18,400 nucleotides of DNA from RGIG995 sp045652445 (GTDB lineage: Bacteria; Bacillota; Clostridia; Oscillospirales; UBA644). Below, piece after piece: positions 1 to 7,096 of the stretch. Position 1 is the first letter of the stretch, and each line of letters starts with the position of its first letter. A program made the position numbers and the translations under genes. Under the pieces are notes generated by a model. It saw nothing but the letters and a program-made list of their open reading frames with translations. It was not told where the DNA came from and did no database searches. The DNA lies in assembly GCA_045652445.1 (NCBI GenBank), contig JAZRUJ010000081.1, positions 1 to 18,400 on the forward strand, given 5' to 3'.

Positions 1-576
1 GTTATTTCCGCTGCTTCTTGTACCACCAACTGCTTGGCTCCTATGGCTAAGGCACTTAATGATCTTGCTCCGATTATGTCCGGTATCATGACCACCGTTC
101 ACGCTTACACCGGTGATCAGATGATCCTGGACGGCCCCCACAGAAAGGGTGACCTGCGTCGTGCTCGTGCCGGGGCTCAAAACATCGTTCCCAACTCCAC
201 CGGTGCTGCTAAAGCTATCGGCTTGGTTATTCCCGAACTGGACGGCAAACTGTTCGGTTCCGCTCACCGTGTTCCCACCTGCACCGGTTCCACCACTCTG
301 CTGGTTGCCGTTGTTAAGGGCAAGGACATCACCAAGGAAGGCATCAACGCCGCTATGAAGGCTGCCGCTTCCGATTCCTTCGGCTACAACGAAGATCAGA
401 TCGTTTCTTCCGATATCATCGGTATCCGTTACGGTTCTCTCTTCGATGCTACCCAGACCATGGTTGCTAAGATCGACGATGATACCTATCAGGTTCAGGT
501 CGTGTCTTGGTACGACAACGAAAACTCCTACACCAGCCAGATGGTTCGCACCATTAAGTACTTCGCTGAAATCTGA
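1..576 (+). CDS. gap: Glyceraldehyde-3-phosphate dehydrogenase, C-terminal part (5' end outside window)
   Basis: This is the C-terminal 191 residues of the glycolytic enzyme that oxidises glyceraldehyde 3-phosphate to 1,3-bisphosphoglycerate with NAD+ and phosphate. The frame is open from base 1. It begins just before the catalytic motif SCTTNC, whose first Cys is the thiol nucleophile, and continues with VHAYTGDQ, the DLRRARAGAQNIVP stretch, the S-loop region ending GKLFGSAHRVP, and WYDNENSYTSQMVRT near the end. These are signatures of class I GAPDH. Codon use is strongly biased to GCT, GGT and CGT, as expected of a very highly expressed gene and unlike its neighbours. An intrinsic terminator follows 24 bases after the stop. 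The true start lies upstream of the window. Confidence 0.97.
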   Translation, partial: VISAASCTTNCLAPMAKALNDLAPIMSGIMTTVHAYTGDQMILDGPHRKGDLRRARAGAQNIVPNSTGAAKAIGLVIPELDGKLFGSAHRVPTCTGSTTLLVAVVKGKDITKEGINAAMKAAASDSFGYNEDQIVSSDIIGIRYGSLFDATQTMVAKIDDDTYQVQVVSWYDNENSYTSQMVRTIKYFAEI

Positions 577-600
577 GTTTTCACAAAGTGAATGCAACGA

Positions 601-630
601 CCCCCACCAAACGGTGGGGGTTTTTGTTTT
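601..630 (+). terminator. Intrinsic terminator of gap
   Basis: An 8-bp GC-rich stem (CCCCCACC at 601-608 with GGTGGGGG at 613-620) has an AAAC loop and is followed by TTTTTGTTTT. It lies directly downstream of the gap stop codon. Confidence 0.95.
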
Positions 631-701
631 GGATTGTTTAAACTAATTTTTTTGCGTCTGCCCTCTCGGGTTCGAATAAGAATCGCGTTCGGTTGAAATT
701 C

Positions 702-773
702 GGGGATTCGACCTGCTCTGCGGAGCAGGCGGGGTTCGGCTCTAGGTGTCCACCCGAACCCGTTCGAATCCCC
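702..773. repeat. tRNA-like three-armed palindromic element
   Basis: A perfect 10-bp outer stem (GGGGATTCGA at 702-711 with TCGAATCCCC at 764-773) encloses two hairpins: CCTGCTC/GAGCAGG (712-718 with 723-729, loop TGCG) and GGGTTCGG/CCGAACCC (732-739 with 754-761). The 72-nt span matches a tRNA in length. Both outer-stem halves resemble tRNA T-arm sequence, one in each orientation (compare GTTCGAATCCCC). A normal cloverleaf would have three inner arms, so this is not a functional tRNA as seen. It sits between the gap terminator and the terminator of the opposing tRNA genes. Confidence 0.7.
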
Positions 774-780
774 TTACAAT

Positions 781-826
781 TAAACAAAAGAATAACAGAC
801 CCGTCCTTTTGGACGGGTCTGTTATT
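781..826 (-). terminator. Terminator of the tRNA-Ser/tRNA-Ala transcript
   Basis: A perfect 16-bp hairpin (AATAACAGACCCGTCC at 791-806 with its complement at 811-826, 4-nt loop) lies two bases beyond the tRNA-Ala CCA on the minus strand. In that direction it is followed by CTTTTGTTTAATT, a U-rich tract. The plus-strand side has no T-run. Confidence 0.88.
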
Positions 827-828
827 CT

Positions 829-904
829 TGGTGGAGCGTAGGGGATTCGAACCCCTGACCCCAACACTGCCAGTGTTGTGCGCTACCAACTGCGCTAACG
901 CCCC
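829..904 (-). tRNA. tRNA-Ala (anticodon GGC)
   Basis: On the minus strand the 76-nt gene folds as a full cloverleaf: acceptor GGGGCGT/ACGCTCC with one G-U pair, D-arm GCGCAGTTGGTAGCGC, anticodon stem CAACA/TGTTG around loop CTGGCAG, and T-arm AGGGG-TTCGAAT-CCCCT. Discriminator A and the CCA end are encoded. Anticodon GGC reads GCC/GCT alanine codons. It is cotranscribed behind tRNA-Ser. Confidence 0.97.
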
Positions 905-928
905 ATATTTCATTTTAGTATGAGCAAT

Positions 929-967
929 CAAAGCAAAAGACTGACTTAAACGCAGTCTTTTGCTTTG
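929..967 (-). terminator. Hairpin between tRNA-Ser and tRNA-Ala
   Basis: A 15-bp perfect stem (929-943 with 953-967, 9-nt loop) follows tRNA-Ser and includes part of its encoded CCA end. The 3' arm reads CAGTCTTTTGCTTTG in the minus direction without a clean U-tract, so it may act as a processing or partial-termination hairpin instead of a strong terminator. Confidence 0.5.
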
Positions 968-1056
968 GCGGAGATGGAGAGATTTGAACTCTCGCGCCGG
1001 TCTCCCGACCTACACCCTTAGCAGGGGCGCCTCTTCACCAACTTGAGTACATCTCC
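966..1056 (-). tRNA. tRNA-Ser (anticodon GCT)
   Basis: This is a 91-nt minus-strand gene with acceptor GGAGATG/CATCTCC, discriminator G and encoded CCA. The anticodon stem CGCCC/GGGTG holds loop CTGCTAA, so the anticodon is GCT, which reads AGC/AGT. The long variable arm GGTCGGGAGACC is typical of serine tRNAs, and the T-arm carries GTTCAAAT. It is the first gene behind the promoter at 1083-1111. Confidence 0.97.
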
Positions 1057-1082
1057 GTACTCTCGACTGCTGATACTCGTAT

Positions 1083-1111
1083 ATTATACTCGATTTTAGG
1101 GGGTTTGTCAA
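1083..1111 (-). promoter_or_regulatory. Sigma-A type promoter for the tRNA genes
   Basis: Read on the minus strand, a perfect TTGACA (1106-1111) and a perfect TATAAT (1083-1088) are separated by 17 bp, about 27 bases upstream of tRNA-Ser. Confidence 0.93.
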
Positions 1112-1184
1112 GTGGTTTTCCTCGCAAAAGTGTGACGTTTTTGCAAAACATTCCACCCTTGTTTGAGAAAATCTTTGCCCTTAA

Positions 1185-2246
1185 TTACGGGGTAACATCG
1201 GGGTTTTCGTCGCCATAATAATCCTGGAATTCCTCGTCGCGATCGAAGTGCAACGGGGGAATCTGATCTTCTTCCGGAACGGGCTGAAGCAACGGATCGG
1301 CGGGGTCGGAGTCGGTAGAAAAAGTGAATACCAACAAATTAAACGCCAAAAGTCCGGCAAGTAAATAGACGCCAAAGGAAGTGAAAATCTCTTTGACAGC
1401 AATTTTATTGGAGGTGGTTTCCGGTTCCGGATCTTTTTTGGGAACAAAGAGACAATAGGTGGCGGCGATTCCGAAAACAAGCCCTACGAGAATGAGAAAA
1501 TTAACGTAAACTGCATATTCCTGACGGGCGGAAATCCACCACCAAAGATTGAGGGTAATCTGACTTGCGGCGTGAAGAACCATACAACCCCAAAAAGAGC
1601 GAAGCCGGAGATAGAAGCAACCCAAAACAAAGCCCGTCACAAGGCGAATGATAATATGATACAGATGTCCGTCGCTGAATGCAAAAGCAAGGGTGGAAAC
1701 CAACAGTGCGGCAGAACGGTTCTCATTCTTCATCGCACTGACGGCAATTCCCCGGAAGGCAAATTCATAAGCAAAAGAGTAGAACAGGGCGGAAAGAAGA
1801 ATATAGTATACGTTTTGCAGAAGATTGCTTCCCAGATCGGGGACGGTAACGGTGGAATGAAGCCCCACACCTTCCAAGAAAGACAACAGGCGATAGGTCA
1901 AACCGGAAAGCCCCAAAGTAAGTCCGGACATAGAGAGTATCCCCAACAAGGTCCGCAAGGCGGGATATTCCGATTGAGGTTTTTCCCGGAACAGAGGAAG
2001 AACCGGATCTCTACGTACTTTTTGAAACACAAAAAAAGGAAGAAAAACGGCCAGGGCGTTTGCCATTACGGTAAGACCTGCGGCAAGATAAAAATTTAAA
2101 TGATCGGCGGCAAGATTCGCCAAGCTCCCAAAAATAAATTGTAACACCCAAACAAAAACGGTAGTCACAAAAATCCCACAGTATAAATCCCGCAACCGGG
2201 TACGGTGGACTTGTTGTTCCAAAGTAAGTTCTACTTTTTTCTTCAT
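1185..2246 (-). CDS. CPBP-family intramembrane metalloprotease-like protein
   Basis: A 353-aa polytopic membrane protein. The start at 2246 was chosen over an in-frame ATG at 2306 because GGAAAGG lies 8-10 bases before it and the promoter overlaps the longer version. CPBP (Abi) proteases use EExxxR, FxxxH and HxxxN/D motifs. Here the first reads YEFAFRG (E161, R165; the first Glu is replaced by Tyr), the second is FSDGH (H194), and the third is HAASQ (H225; Gln where Asn or Asp is usual). Membrane segments surround these motifs, and a further one follows near residues 290-310. The acidic, proline-rich tail after about residue 310 is probably outside the membrane. The substrate is unknown; members prenyl-process proteins or mediate immunity to phage or bacteriocins. 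It may read through into tRNA-Ser, since no strong terminator is visible. Activity is uncertain given the altered motifs. Confidence 0.82.
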   Translation of the reverse strand: MKKKVELTLEQQVHRTRLRDLYCGIFVTTVFVWVLQFIFGSLANLAADHLNFYLAAGLTVMANALAVFLPFFVFQKVRRDPVLPLFREKPQSEYPALRTLLGILSMSGLTLGLSGLTYRLLSFLEGVGLHSTVTVPDLGSNLLQNVYYILLSALFYSFAYEFAFRGIAVSAMKNENRSAALLVSTLAFAFSDGHLYHIIIRLVTGFVLGCFYLRLRSFWGCMVLHAASQITLNLWWWISARQEYAVYVNFLILVGLVFGIAATYCLFVPKKDPEPETTSNKIAVKEIFTSFGVYLLAGLLAFNLLVFTFSTDSDPADPLLQPVPEEDQIPPLHFDRDEEFQDYYGDENPDVTP

Positions 2247-2277
2247 ATAAATATAACCTTTCCGAAGTTCTTTTTTT

Positions 2278-2306
2278 AGTATACCATAAAATTCAATTTT
2301 TTTCAA
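2278..2306 (-). promoter_or_regulatory. Promoter of the CPBP gene
   Basis: On the minus strand, TTGAAA (2301-2306) and TATACT (2278-2283) are 17 bp apart, ending about 31 bases before the chosen start codon. Confidence 0.85.
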
Positions 2307-2341
2307 GAGGGGGAACTTATTTTATACAATTCGTTCGGTTG

Positions 2342-2362
2342 TTATCCACAGAATTATCCACG
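2342..2362 (+). promoter_or_regulatory. Pair of DnaA-box sequences
   Basis: TTATCCACA (2342-2350, the perfect consensus DnaA box) and TTATCCACG (2354-2362, one mismatch) lie in direct orientation at a 12-bp pitch. They are in the intergenic space between the CPBP promoter and the phage-like cassette. Binding is inferred from sequence only, and two boxes are not an origin. Confidence 0.55.
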
Positions 2363-2369
2363 ATTTTTC

Positions 2370-2381
2370 GAACACCTGTTC
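2370..2381 (+). promoter_or_regulatory. LexA (SOS) box candidate
   Basis: GAACACCTGTTC is a perfect GAAC-N4-GTTC inverted repeat, matching the Firmicutes LexA/DinR operator core (CGAAC-N4-GTTCG). It lies about 40 bp upstream of the -10 element that probably drives the phage-like cassette, which suggests SOS induction. Its distance from that -10 is larger than for a classic overlapping operator. Confidence 0.6.
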
Positions 2382-2412
2382 AAAAGTTGTAAAACACAAC
2401 GCTGGAAAATTA

Positions 2413-2421
2413 TGGTACAAT
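2413..2421 (+). promoter_or_regulatory. Candidate extended -10 promoter of the phage-like cassette
   Basis: TGGTACAAT has the TGn extension plus TACAAT (2416-2421). No good -35 lies at 17 bp; a TTGTAA sits at 2387-2392 but is 23 bp away. Transcription would begin near 2428, leaving a leader of roughly 95 nt. Confidence 0.5.
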
Positions 2422-2522
2422 AAAACCACGACAAGAGAGGTTCGGACATCAGAGGCGAAATCATAACCCCCTCTGCCCTGCTCCAAACCAATTGGTCGAA
2501 AATAAGAAAGGAGGGGACGGTT

Positions 2523-2855
2523 CTGAAGGAATACGGATCCCTACAACGGGAAATCGTTCGACTGGCGTTGGAATATTTAAAAACCATTTTGCAAGACGAC
2601 ACGGCGGACTACGGCGACTACCGAGTAGAAGACGGGGAGTTTCGCTTTTGTCCCCGGGACGGAATGCACGTTCCGGCAGATCGGGTCAGCGAATGGAACA
2701 TGACCAAAAGCGGCGGCGGAAAGATTCGGTTCTTCGACAAAGCGGCTGCCATCGCCTTGGCAAAGTCTATTGGCGTTTTTGATCAAACAACGGGAGAAGA
2801 AACGGAAGATTTCAGCGATGAAGCGTTGTTTGGTGATCCCTGCGACGGAACATGA
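2523..2855 (+). CDS. Reduced terminase small subunit-like protein
   Basis: This is probably the small terminase, which in phages recognises the packaging site and stimulates the large subunit. The C-terminal segment IRFFDKAAAIALAKSIGVF (about residues 68-86) matches the ending typical of Terminase_2 small subunits (DK-x-ALELLGKHLGMF), and the gene immediately precedes and overlaps terL (ATGA). No ATG, GTG or other usual start lies at the strong AAGGAGG (2508-2514); the codon at the right spacing is CTG at 2523, giving 110 aa. The alternative is TTG at 2568 (95 aa) with no visible binding site. Either way the usual N-terminal helix-turn-helix of about 50 residues is absent. The identification rests on one motif and position. 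Confidence 0.6.
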   Translation: MKEYGSLQREIVRLALEYLKTILQDDTADYGDYRVEDGEFRFCPRDGMHVPADRVSEWNMTKSGGGKIRFFDKAAAIALAKSIGVFDQTTGEETEDFSDEALFGDPCDGT

Positions 2856-4177
2856 CGAAGAAAAAAACCATTCCCTGGAACTTTTCGGACAAGCAGAAAC
2901 AATACCTGAACCGATGCCGCACCGCTACCTATAATTTTGCGGAAGGTGCCGTTCGGTCGGGAAAAACCGTCTGCAATATTTTAGCCTTTGCCCGAGCGTT
3001 GGAAACCACCCCCGACAAGCTCCATTTGGCAACGGGAGTAACCATTGCCGCCGCAAAATTAAATTTAGGGGACTGTAATGGATTTGGGTTGGAGCATTTA
3101 TTTCGCGGACGATGCCGCTGGGGACGGTATCACGACAATCCCGCCCTGTACGTAGAAACGAAAACCGGCTCGAAAACGGTGATTTTTGCCGGAGGCGGTA
3201 AATCCGACAGCTACAAACGAATCCGCGGAAATTCTTACGGTTTATGGCTTGGAACGGAGATCAACAAGCACCATTTGGCGGACGACGACACCTGTTTTTT
3301 GCAAGAAGCCTTTAACCGTCAATTGGCGGCAAAGCGACGGCAGGTTTTTTGGGATTTTAATCCCGACTATCCCAAACACCCGGTTTACGTGAAATACGTA
3401 GATAAATTCCGCAACGACGGTCTGGACGTAAACTATATGCACTTCACCATTTTTGACAATCCTTCGGTGGGAAAAGAGCAGATGGAAAGCATTTTGAAAC
3501 AATATCAAAAAGGCAGCGTTTGGTACCGACGTTGGATTTTGGGAGAACGGTGTGCGGCGGAAGGGCTGATCTTTCCGGAATTTACCGAACATCCGGAACG
3601 CTGGAGCGTCGCCTCTCCTCCCGACGATCTTGCCTTTCTTTCTGTGGGATGCGACTACGGTGGAACCCTTTCCCGAACCGTATTTACGGCGGTGGGAATC
3701 CGAAAAAATTTCCAAGGGGTCTGCGTGCTTGCTTGCAAACGACTGGAAAAAGGCAAAGGGAAAATCACACCCGACGATCTGGAACGGGAATTTGTAGACT
3801 TTATTTTCCAGATCGAACGTCGATTTGGCAATCGACCCCGGTATGCTTTCATGGATTCGGAGGGGCAGTATCTGACCAACGGAATTCGCTCTGCCTGTGC
3901 AAGGGCAGGACTTTCTGTGGCGGTCTGCGACTGTAAGAAAGTGACCATTGCGGATCGAATCGCCTGTAAAATGAGACTGATGAGCGAAGGACGGTGGAGC
4001 GTGCTGCAAGATTGCAATCACGTGATTTCTTCCACCGCTGAATTGGTCTGGGATCCCAACGCCCCCGACCGAAGGCTGGACAACGGAACCACCGACGTGG
4101 ACACCGCCGACGCGGAAGAATACGCCTGGTCCTGTTGGATTAAACAACTTTCAACCCCTCCCAAAGAAACGAGGTAA
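2852..4177 (+). CDS. terL: Phage terminase large subunit (PBSX/Terminase_3-like)
   Basis: The ATPase-nuclease motor that pumps and cuts DNA during head filling. The 441-aa protein is full length. The N-terminal ATPase domain has a Walker A variant GAVRSGKT (32-39), and residues 128-138 (YGLWLGTEINK) occupy the Walker B position, with Glu in place. FWDFNPDYPKHPVY (166-179) matches the conserved NPxxPxHW region. The C-terminal RNase H-like nuclease shows its acidic residues in GCDYGG (D268), AFMDSEG (D335) and the DVDTADAEE region (D417/D420). It overlaps the small-subunit gene by 4 bp and ends 3 bp before the portal gene. All catalytic motifs look intact, which argues against a decayed gene. 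Confidence 0.93.
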   Translation: MTKKKTIPWNFSDKQKQYLNRCRTATYNFAEGAVRSGKTVCNILAFARALETTPDKLHLATGVTIAAAKLNLGDCNGFGLEHLFRGRCRWGRYHDNPALYVETKTGSKTVIFAGGGKSDSYKRIRGNSYGLWLGTEINKHHLADDDTCFLQEAFNRQLAAKRRQVFWDFNPDYPKHPVYVKYVDKFRNDGLDVNYMHFTIFDNPSVGKEQMESILKQYQKGSVWYRRWILGERCAAEGLIFPEFTEHPERWSVASPPDDLAFLSVGCDYGGTLSRTVFTAVGIRKNFQGVCVLACKRLEKGKGKITPDDLEREFVDFIFQIERRFGNRPRYAFMDSEGQYLTNGIRSACARAGLSVAVCDCKKVTIADRIACKMRLMSEGRWSVLQDCNHVISSTAELVWDPNAPDRRLDNGTTDVDTADAEEYAWSCWIKQLSTPPKETR

Positions 4178-4180
4178 CAC

Positions 4181-5590
4181 ATGGAAACCATACTTTCCTA
4201 TTTAAAGGATCGGTTCGGATACGACGGCATCGACCGGAATTTTTACCGGAAAATCGACGATTGGAATCGCTGGTATACGGGAAGCGGAACGGAATTTCAC
4301 CGCACCCGGGTCAACAACGGACTTTCCGTGATCGAACACGATCTGTGCCAAATGAACATGGCAAAAAAGGTGGCCGAAGACTGGGCAAACCTTTTGATGA
4401 ACGAAAAAACCCGCATCGACACCGACGACTCCGCCGCGGGATTGTTTTTGCGAGGTAAAAACGGAAAAGGCGGCGTTTTGGGAGACAATGATTTCTGGAC
4501 GGGAATCAATCAATTGGTGGAAAAATCCTTTGCGTTAGGCACGGGAGCGGTGGTTTTGCGGCTGGAAAACGCCCGGATTGACAATCAAAACCGCCTCTTA
4601 CCCTCTCCCGAAGGATATCTTCGCATGGAATACGTCACCGCCCAAAACATTATTCCTCTTTCTTGGCAAGGTCAGGACGTAACGGAAGCCGCTTTCGTGG
4701 GCAGCATGACCCAAGGGGGACAAAGTCTGACCTATTTGCAGATCCACCGAAAAGAGGCGGACGGGTACGTGATCGACAGCGTTTGTTTTTCCGACAAAAC
4801 CGGAAAAACCGTTCCTCTGCCCGACAGGATCTGCCCCACAGTGCGGACGGGAAGTGACCGCCCGTGGTTTGCCATCATCAAACCGAATCTGGTCAACAAT
4901 TTGACCAATCTTCCCATGGGAATTTCGGTTTACGCCAATTCCATTGACATTCTCAAGGGTTTGGATCTTTGCTACGACAGTTTCAATATGGAATTCTATT
5001 TGGGCAAAAAGATGGTATTTCTGCGAAAAGATCTGATGATGCAAGATCAACAGGGACGGCTGTACGCACCCCAGGATTGCAACCGCCAACTGTTTATGTA
5101 CATTGGAGACAAAAACGTAGACGGAGACCTGCTTCCCCAGGAATTTAATCCGGAACTGCGGGTCAGCGACCACACGGAGGCAATTCAGCAGCATTTGAAT
5201 TATCTGTCCTGTAAATGCGGGTTCGGGGATCGGTATTATCGCTTTAACGGGAATTTCTCCCCCGCCACCGCTACAGAGGTCATTTCTTCCGATGCAACGT
5301 TGTTCCGCTCGGTCCGAAAGCACGAACTACTGTTGGAACGCCCCCTGGTACGGCTGACCGAAACGATTCTTGCCATTGGCAGAGAGATTTTGGGACAACC
5401 TATCCCGGAAGACGTCACCGTTTCCCTTCGCTTTGACGACAGTATCATCGAAGACCGCACCGCCGAACAAAAGCGGGATATGGAACTGGTCTCTATGGGA
5501 CTGATGTTGAACTGGGAATTCCGCATGAAATACTACGGAGAAACGGAAGAAGAAGCCCAAGCAAAGTGCAAGGAGAATTGCCATGAATGA
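4181..5590 (+). CDS. Phage portal protein (SPP1 gp6-like)
   Basis: The portal forms the dodecameric ring at the capsid vertex through which DNA enters and leaves and on which the terminase docks. The 469-aa length is normal for the Phage_prot_Gp6 family. The N-terminus (ID..NRWYTGSG..FH, about residues 22-45) has the typical W..WY.G pattern of that family. GFGDRYYRFNG followed by SPATATEVISS (about 348-370) is the conserved region preceding the long C-terminal helices, and the end is rich in Glu and helical. It starts at ATG behind GAGGTAAC and overlaps the next gene by 8 bp. No MuF-like minor head gene follows, although this family often has one. Confidence 0.9.
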   Translation: METILSYLKDRFGYDGIDRNFYRKIDDWNRWYTGSGTEFHRTRVNNGLSVIEHDLCQMNMAKKVAEDWANLLMNEKTRIDTDDSAAGLFLRGKNGKGGVLGDNDFWTGINQLVEKSFALGTGAVVLRLENARIDNQNRLLPSPEGYLRMEYVTAQNIIPLSWQGQDVTEAAFVGSMTQGGQSLTYLQIHRKEADGYVIDSVCFSDKTGKTVPLPDRICPTVRTGSDRPWFAIIKPNLVNNLTNLPMGISVYANSIDILKGLDLCYDSFNMEFYLGKKMVFLRKDLMMQDQQGRLYAPQDCNRQLFMYIGDKNVDGDLLPQEFNPELRVSDHTEAIQQHLNYLSCKCGFGDRYYRFNGNFSPATATEVISSDATLFRSVRKHELLLERPLVRLTETILAIGREILGQPIPEDVTVSLRFDDSIIEDRTAEQKRDMELVSMGLMLNWEFRMKYYGETEEEAQAKCKENCHE

Positions 5591-5987
5591 AGAAAATAAG
5601 CAACAGACACCCCTGTCCGTGGAAGAACTGTCTGCCCTGATTCCCGAAGGCTACGCCCTGGTGGAACAGGGAGAATGGGTTCCCAGGCAACAGGCGGAAG
5701 AACAGTTGCGGAATCTGTCTTTTGACCGACAGATCGATCTGGAACTGACCCGGTGCGGAGCAAAAAGTCTGACCGCCGCCCGGGCGTTATTGGATTTGAA
5801 CCATCTGCGGGAAAACCCCGACGGAGTTTGTTCTGCGGTAGGGAAAATCCGAAAAGAGAACGACTGGCTCTTTCAACAACAGTCCACCTTTTCCAGCGGC
5901 GGTGTTTTAACGCCCCGACGGTCGGTGGATACCGAAACGATGACCGATGCGGAATATTACGCCTATCGGAAACAAATGAAAGGATAA
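5583..5987 (+). CDS. Probable capsid scaffold protein (Phage GP20-like)
   Basis: A 134-aa acidic, helical protein between portal and major coat, the usual place for the scaffold that guides procapsid assembly and then leaves. The stretch around residues 57-95 (ARALLDLNHL, then a gap, then KIRKENDWLF) is the pattern seen at the end of GP20-type scaffolds, where a short charged helix is followed by a D.LF motif. The long N-terminal coiled coil of full-size scaffolds (about 180-200 aa) is mostly absent. It overlaps the portal gene by 8 bp. Assignment is by motif and position. Confidence 0.6.
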   Translation: MNEENKQQTPLSVEELSALIPEGYALVEQGEWVPRQQAEEQLRNLSFDRQIDLELTRCGAKSLTAARALLDLNHLRENPDGVCSAVGKIRKENDWLFQQQSTFSSGGVLTPRRSVDTETMTDAEYYAYRKQMKG

Positions 5988-5996
5988 AAAATAATT

Positions 5997-7079
5997 ATGA
6001 ATAACTTTTTGACTACGAAAACCATTGCAAGAGAAGCTCTTCCCATTTTGGAATCCAACCTGGTATTTCCTGCCTTGATCTACAAGGATTATTCCGAAGA
6101 TTTTTCCAAGCAGGGGGACACCATTCAGGTTCGTAAGCCTCCCGTATACAACGCCTCTGAATTTGACGGCGAAATTGATATTCAGGACATCAACGAAGGG
6201 GAAGTTCTGGTGAAGTTGGATAAGATTGCCGACGTTTCCGTGGAACTGACCGCAAAAGAAATGACCCTGAATGCAGAAGATTTTACCAAGCAGGTCATTG
6301 AACCCGCCATGGTTGCCCTTGCAGAAAAGATCAACGCCGACGGTCTTGCTCTTTACAAAGACATTGCCAACGTTTACGGGACTGCAGGGCAAACCCCCTC
6401 CACCTTGTCCGACCTTGCGGGCGGGGCAAAGGTTCTTAACGACAACAAATCTCCCCTGGTGGGCAGAAGTGGCGTTTGGAACACGGAAGCAATTGCAAAC
6501 TTCCAGGTTCTTCCCGCCTTGGTCAACGCAGAAAAATCCGGTTCTACCGACGCGTTGAGAGAAGGCTCCATCGGTCGGGTCTTTGGCGTGGATCACTATT
6601 TCTCCCAACAGATTCCCGAACACACCGCAGGTACCTTCTCCGGATCGGCTTTCTTCTTGGGCGTGAACGATCAGGGATATACCTTGATCTCCAACACCTC
6701 GGAAGGGGATCTGAAGAAAGGCGACCTGTTGCAGATGGGAGATGAGACCTTTACCGTTATGGAAGACGCACAGGGCGGCAAGGACAACGTTCTTGTAAAA
6801 CTCTATCCTAACCCCTCAAACGTTGCACACAACGAAAAAGTAACGATGTTGGGCAACCACGCCGTAAACCTGATGTTCCAGAAGAACGCCTTCGGTTTTG
6901 TAACCCGTCCTCTGGAAGTTGCAAGAGGTGCCGACAGTTACGTCACCAATTACAACGGTCTTTCCGTCCGGGTTACCATGGACTACAATATTGCCACCAA
7001 GAAGCAGACCCTGTCCATTGATACCCTTTACGGATTTAAGACCCTGTATCCCGAACTTGCCGTTCGTGTACTGGGTTAA
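5997..7079 (+). CDS. Major capsid (coat) protein, P22 gp5-like
   Basis: The 360-aa coat subunit builds the icosahedral head with an HK97-type fold. It opens with NNFLTTKTIAREALPILESNLVF, then a GDTIQVRKPP segment and the long helix EPAMVALAEKINADG (about 102-116). The middle holds an inserted domain (DLKKGDLLQM..FTVMEDA, about 240-262), and the C-terminal part is N.GLSVRVTMDYN followed by the SIDTLYGF strand (about 318-347). This order matches the P22_CoatProtein family, which has no proteolytic maturation, consistent with the absence of a head protease here. The binding site is weak (AAAGGAT, 14 nt before ATG). A stable hairpin follows the stop. Confidence 0.88.
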   Translation: MNNFLTTKTIAREALPILESNLVFPALIYKDYSEDFSKQGDTIQVRKPPVYNASEFDGEIDIQDINEGEVLVKLDKIADVSVELTAKEMTLNAEDFTKQVIEPAMVALAEKINADGLALYKDIANVYGTAGQTPSTLSDLAGGAKVLNDNKSPLVGRSGVWNTEAIANFQVLPALVNAEKSGSTDALREGSIGRVFGVDHYFSQQIPEHTAGTFSGSAFFLGVNDQGYTLISNTSEGDLKKGDLLQMGDETFTVMEDAQGGKDNVLVKLYPNPSNVAHNEKVTMLGNHAVNLMFQKNAFGFVTRPLEVARGADSYVTNYNGLSVRVTMDYNIATKKQTLSIDTLYGFKTLYPELAVRVLG

Positions 7080-7096
7080 TCATATCACAGATTCTT

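Noticed and set aside
1120..1184. Terminator downstream of the CPBP gene
   Set aside because: Only a weak GCAAAA/TTTTGC pairing with a 9-nt loop and no T-tract on the minus strand is present, so I did not call it.
1572..2099. A 175-aa plus-strand open frame inside the CPBP gene
   Set aside because: It is antisense to a membrane protein with family motifs, has a low-complexity Lys/Gln-rich product and no ribosome binding site.
3242..4147. A 301-aa minus-strand open frame opposite terL
   Set aside because: It lies antisense to terL with all terL motifs intact; the product has no recognisable domain and no start signals.
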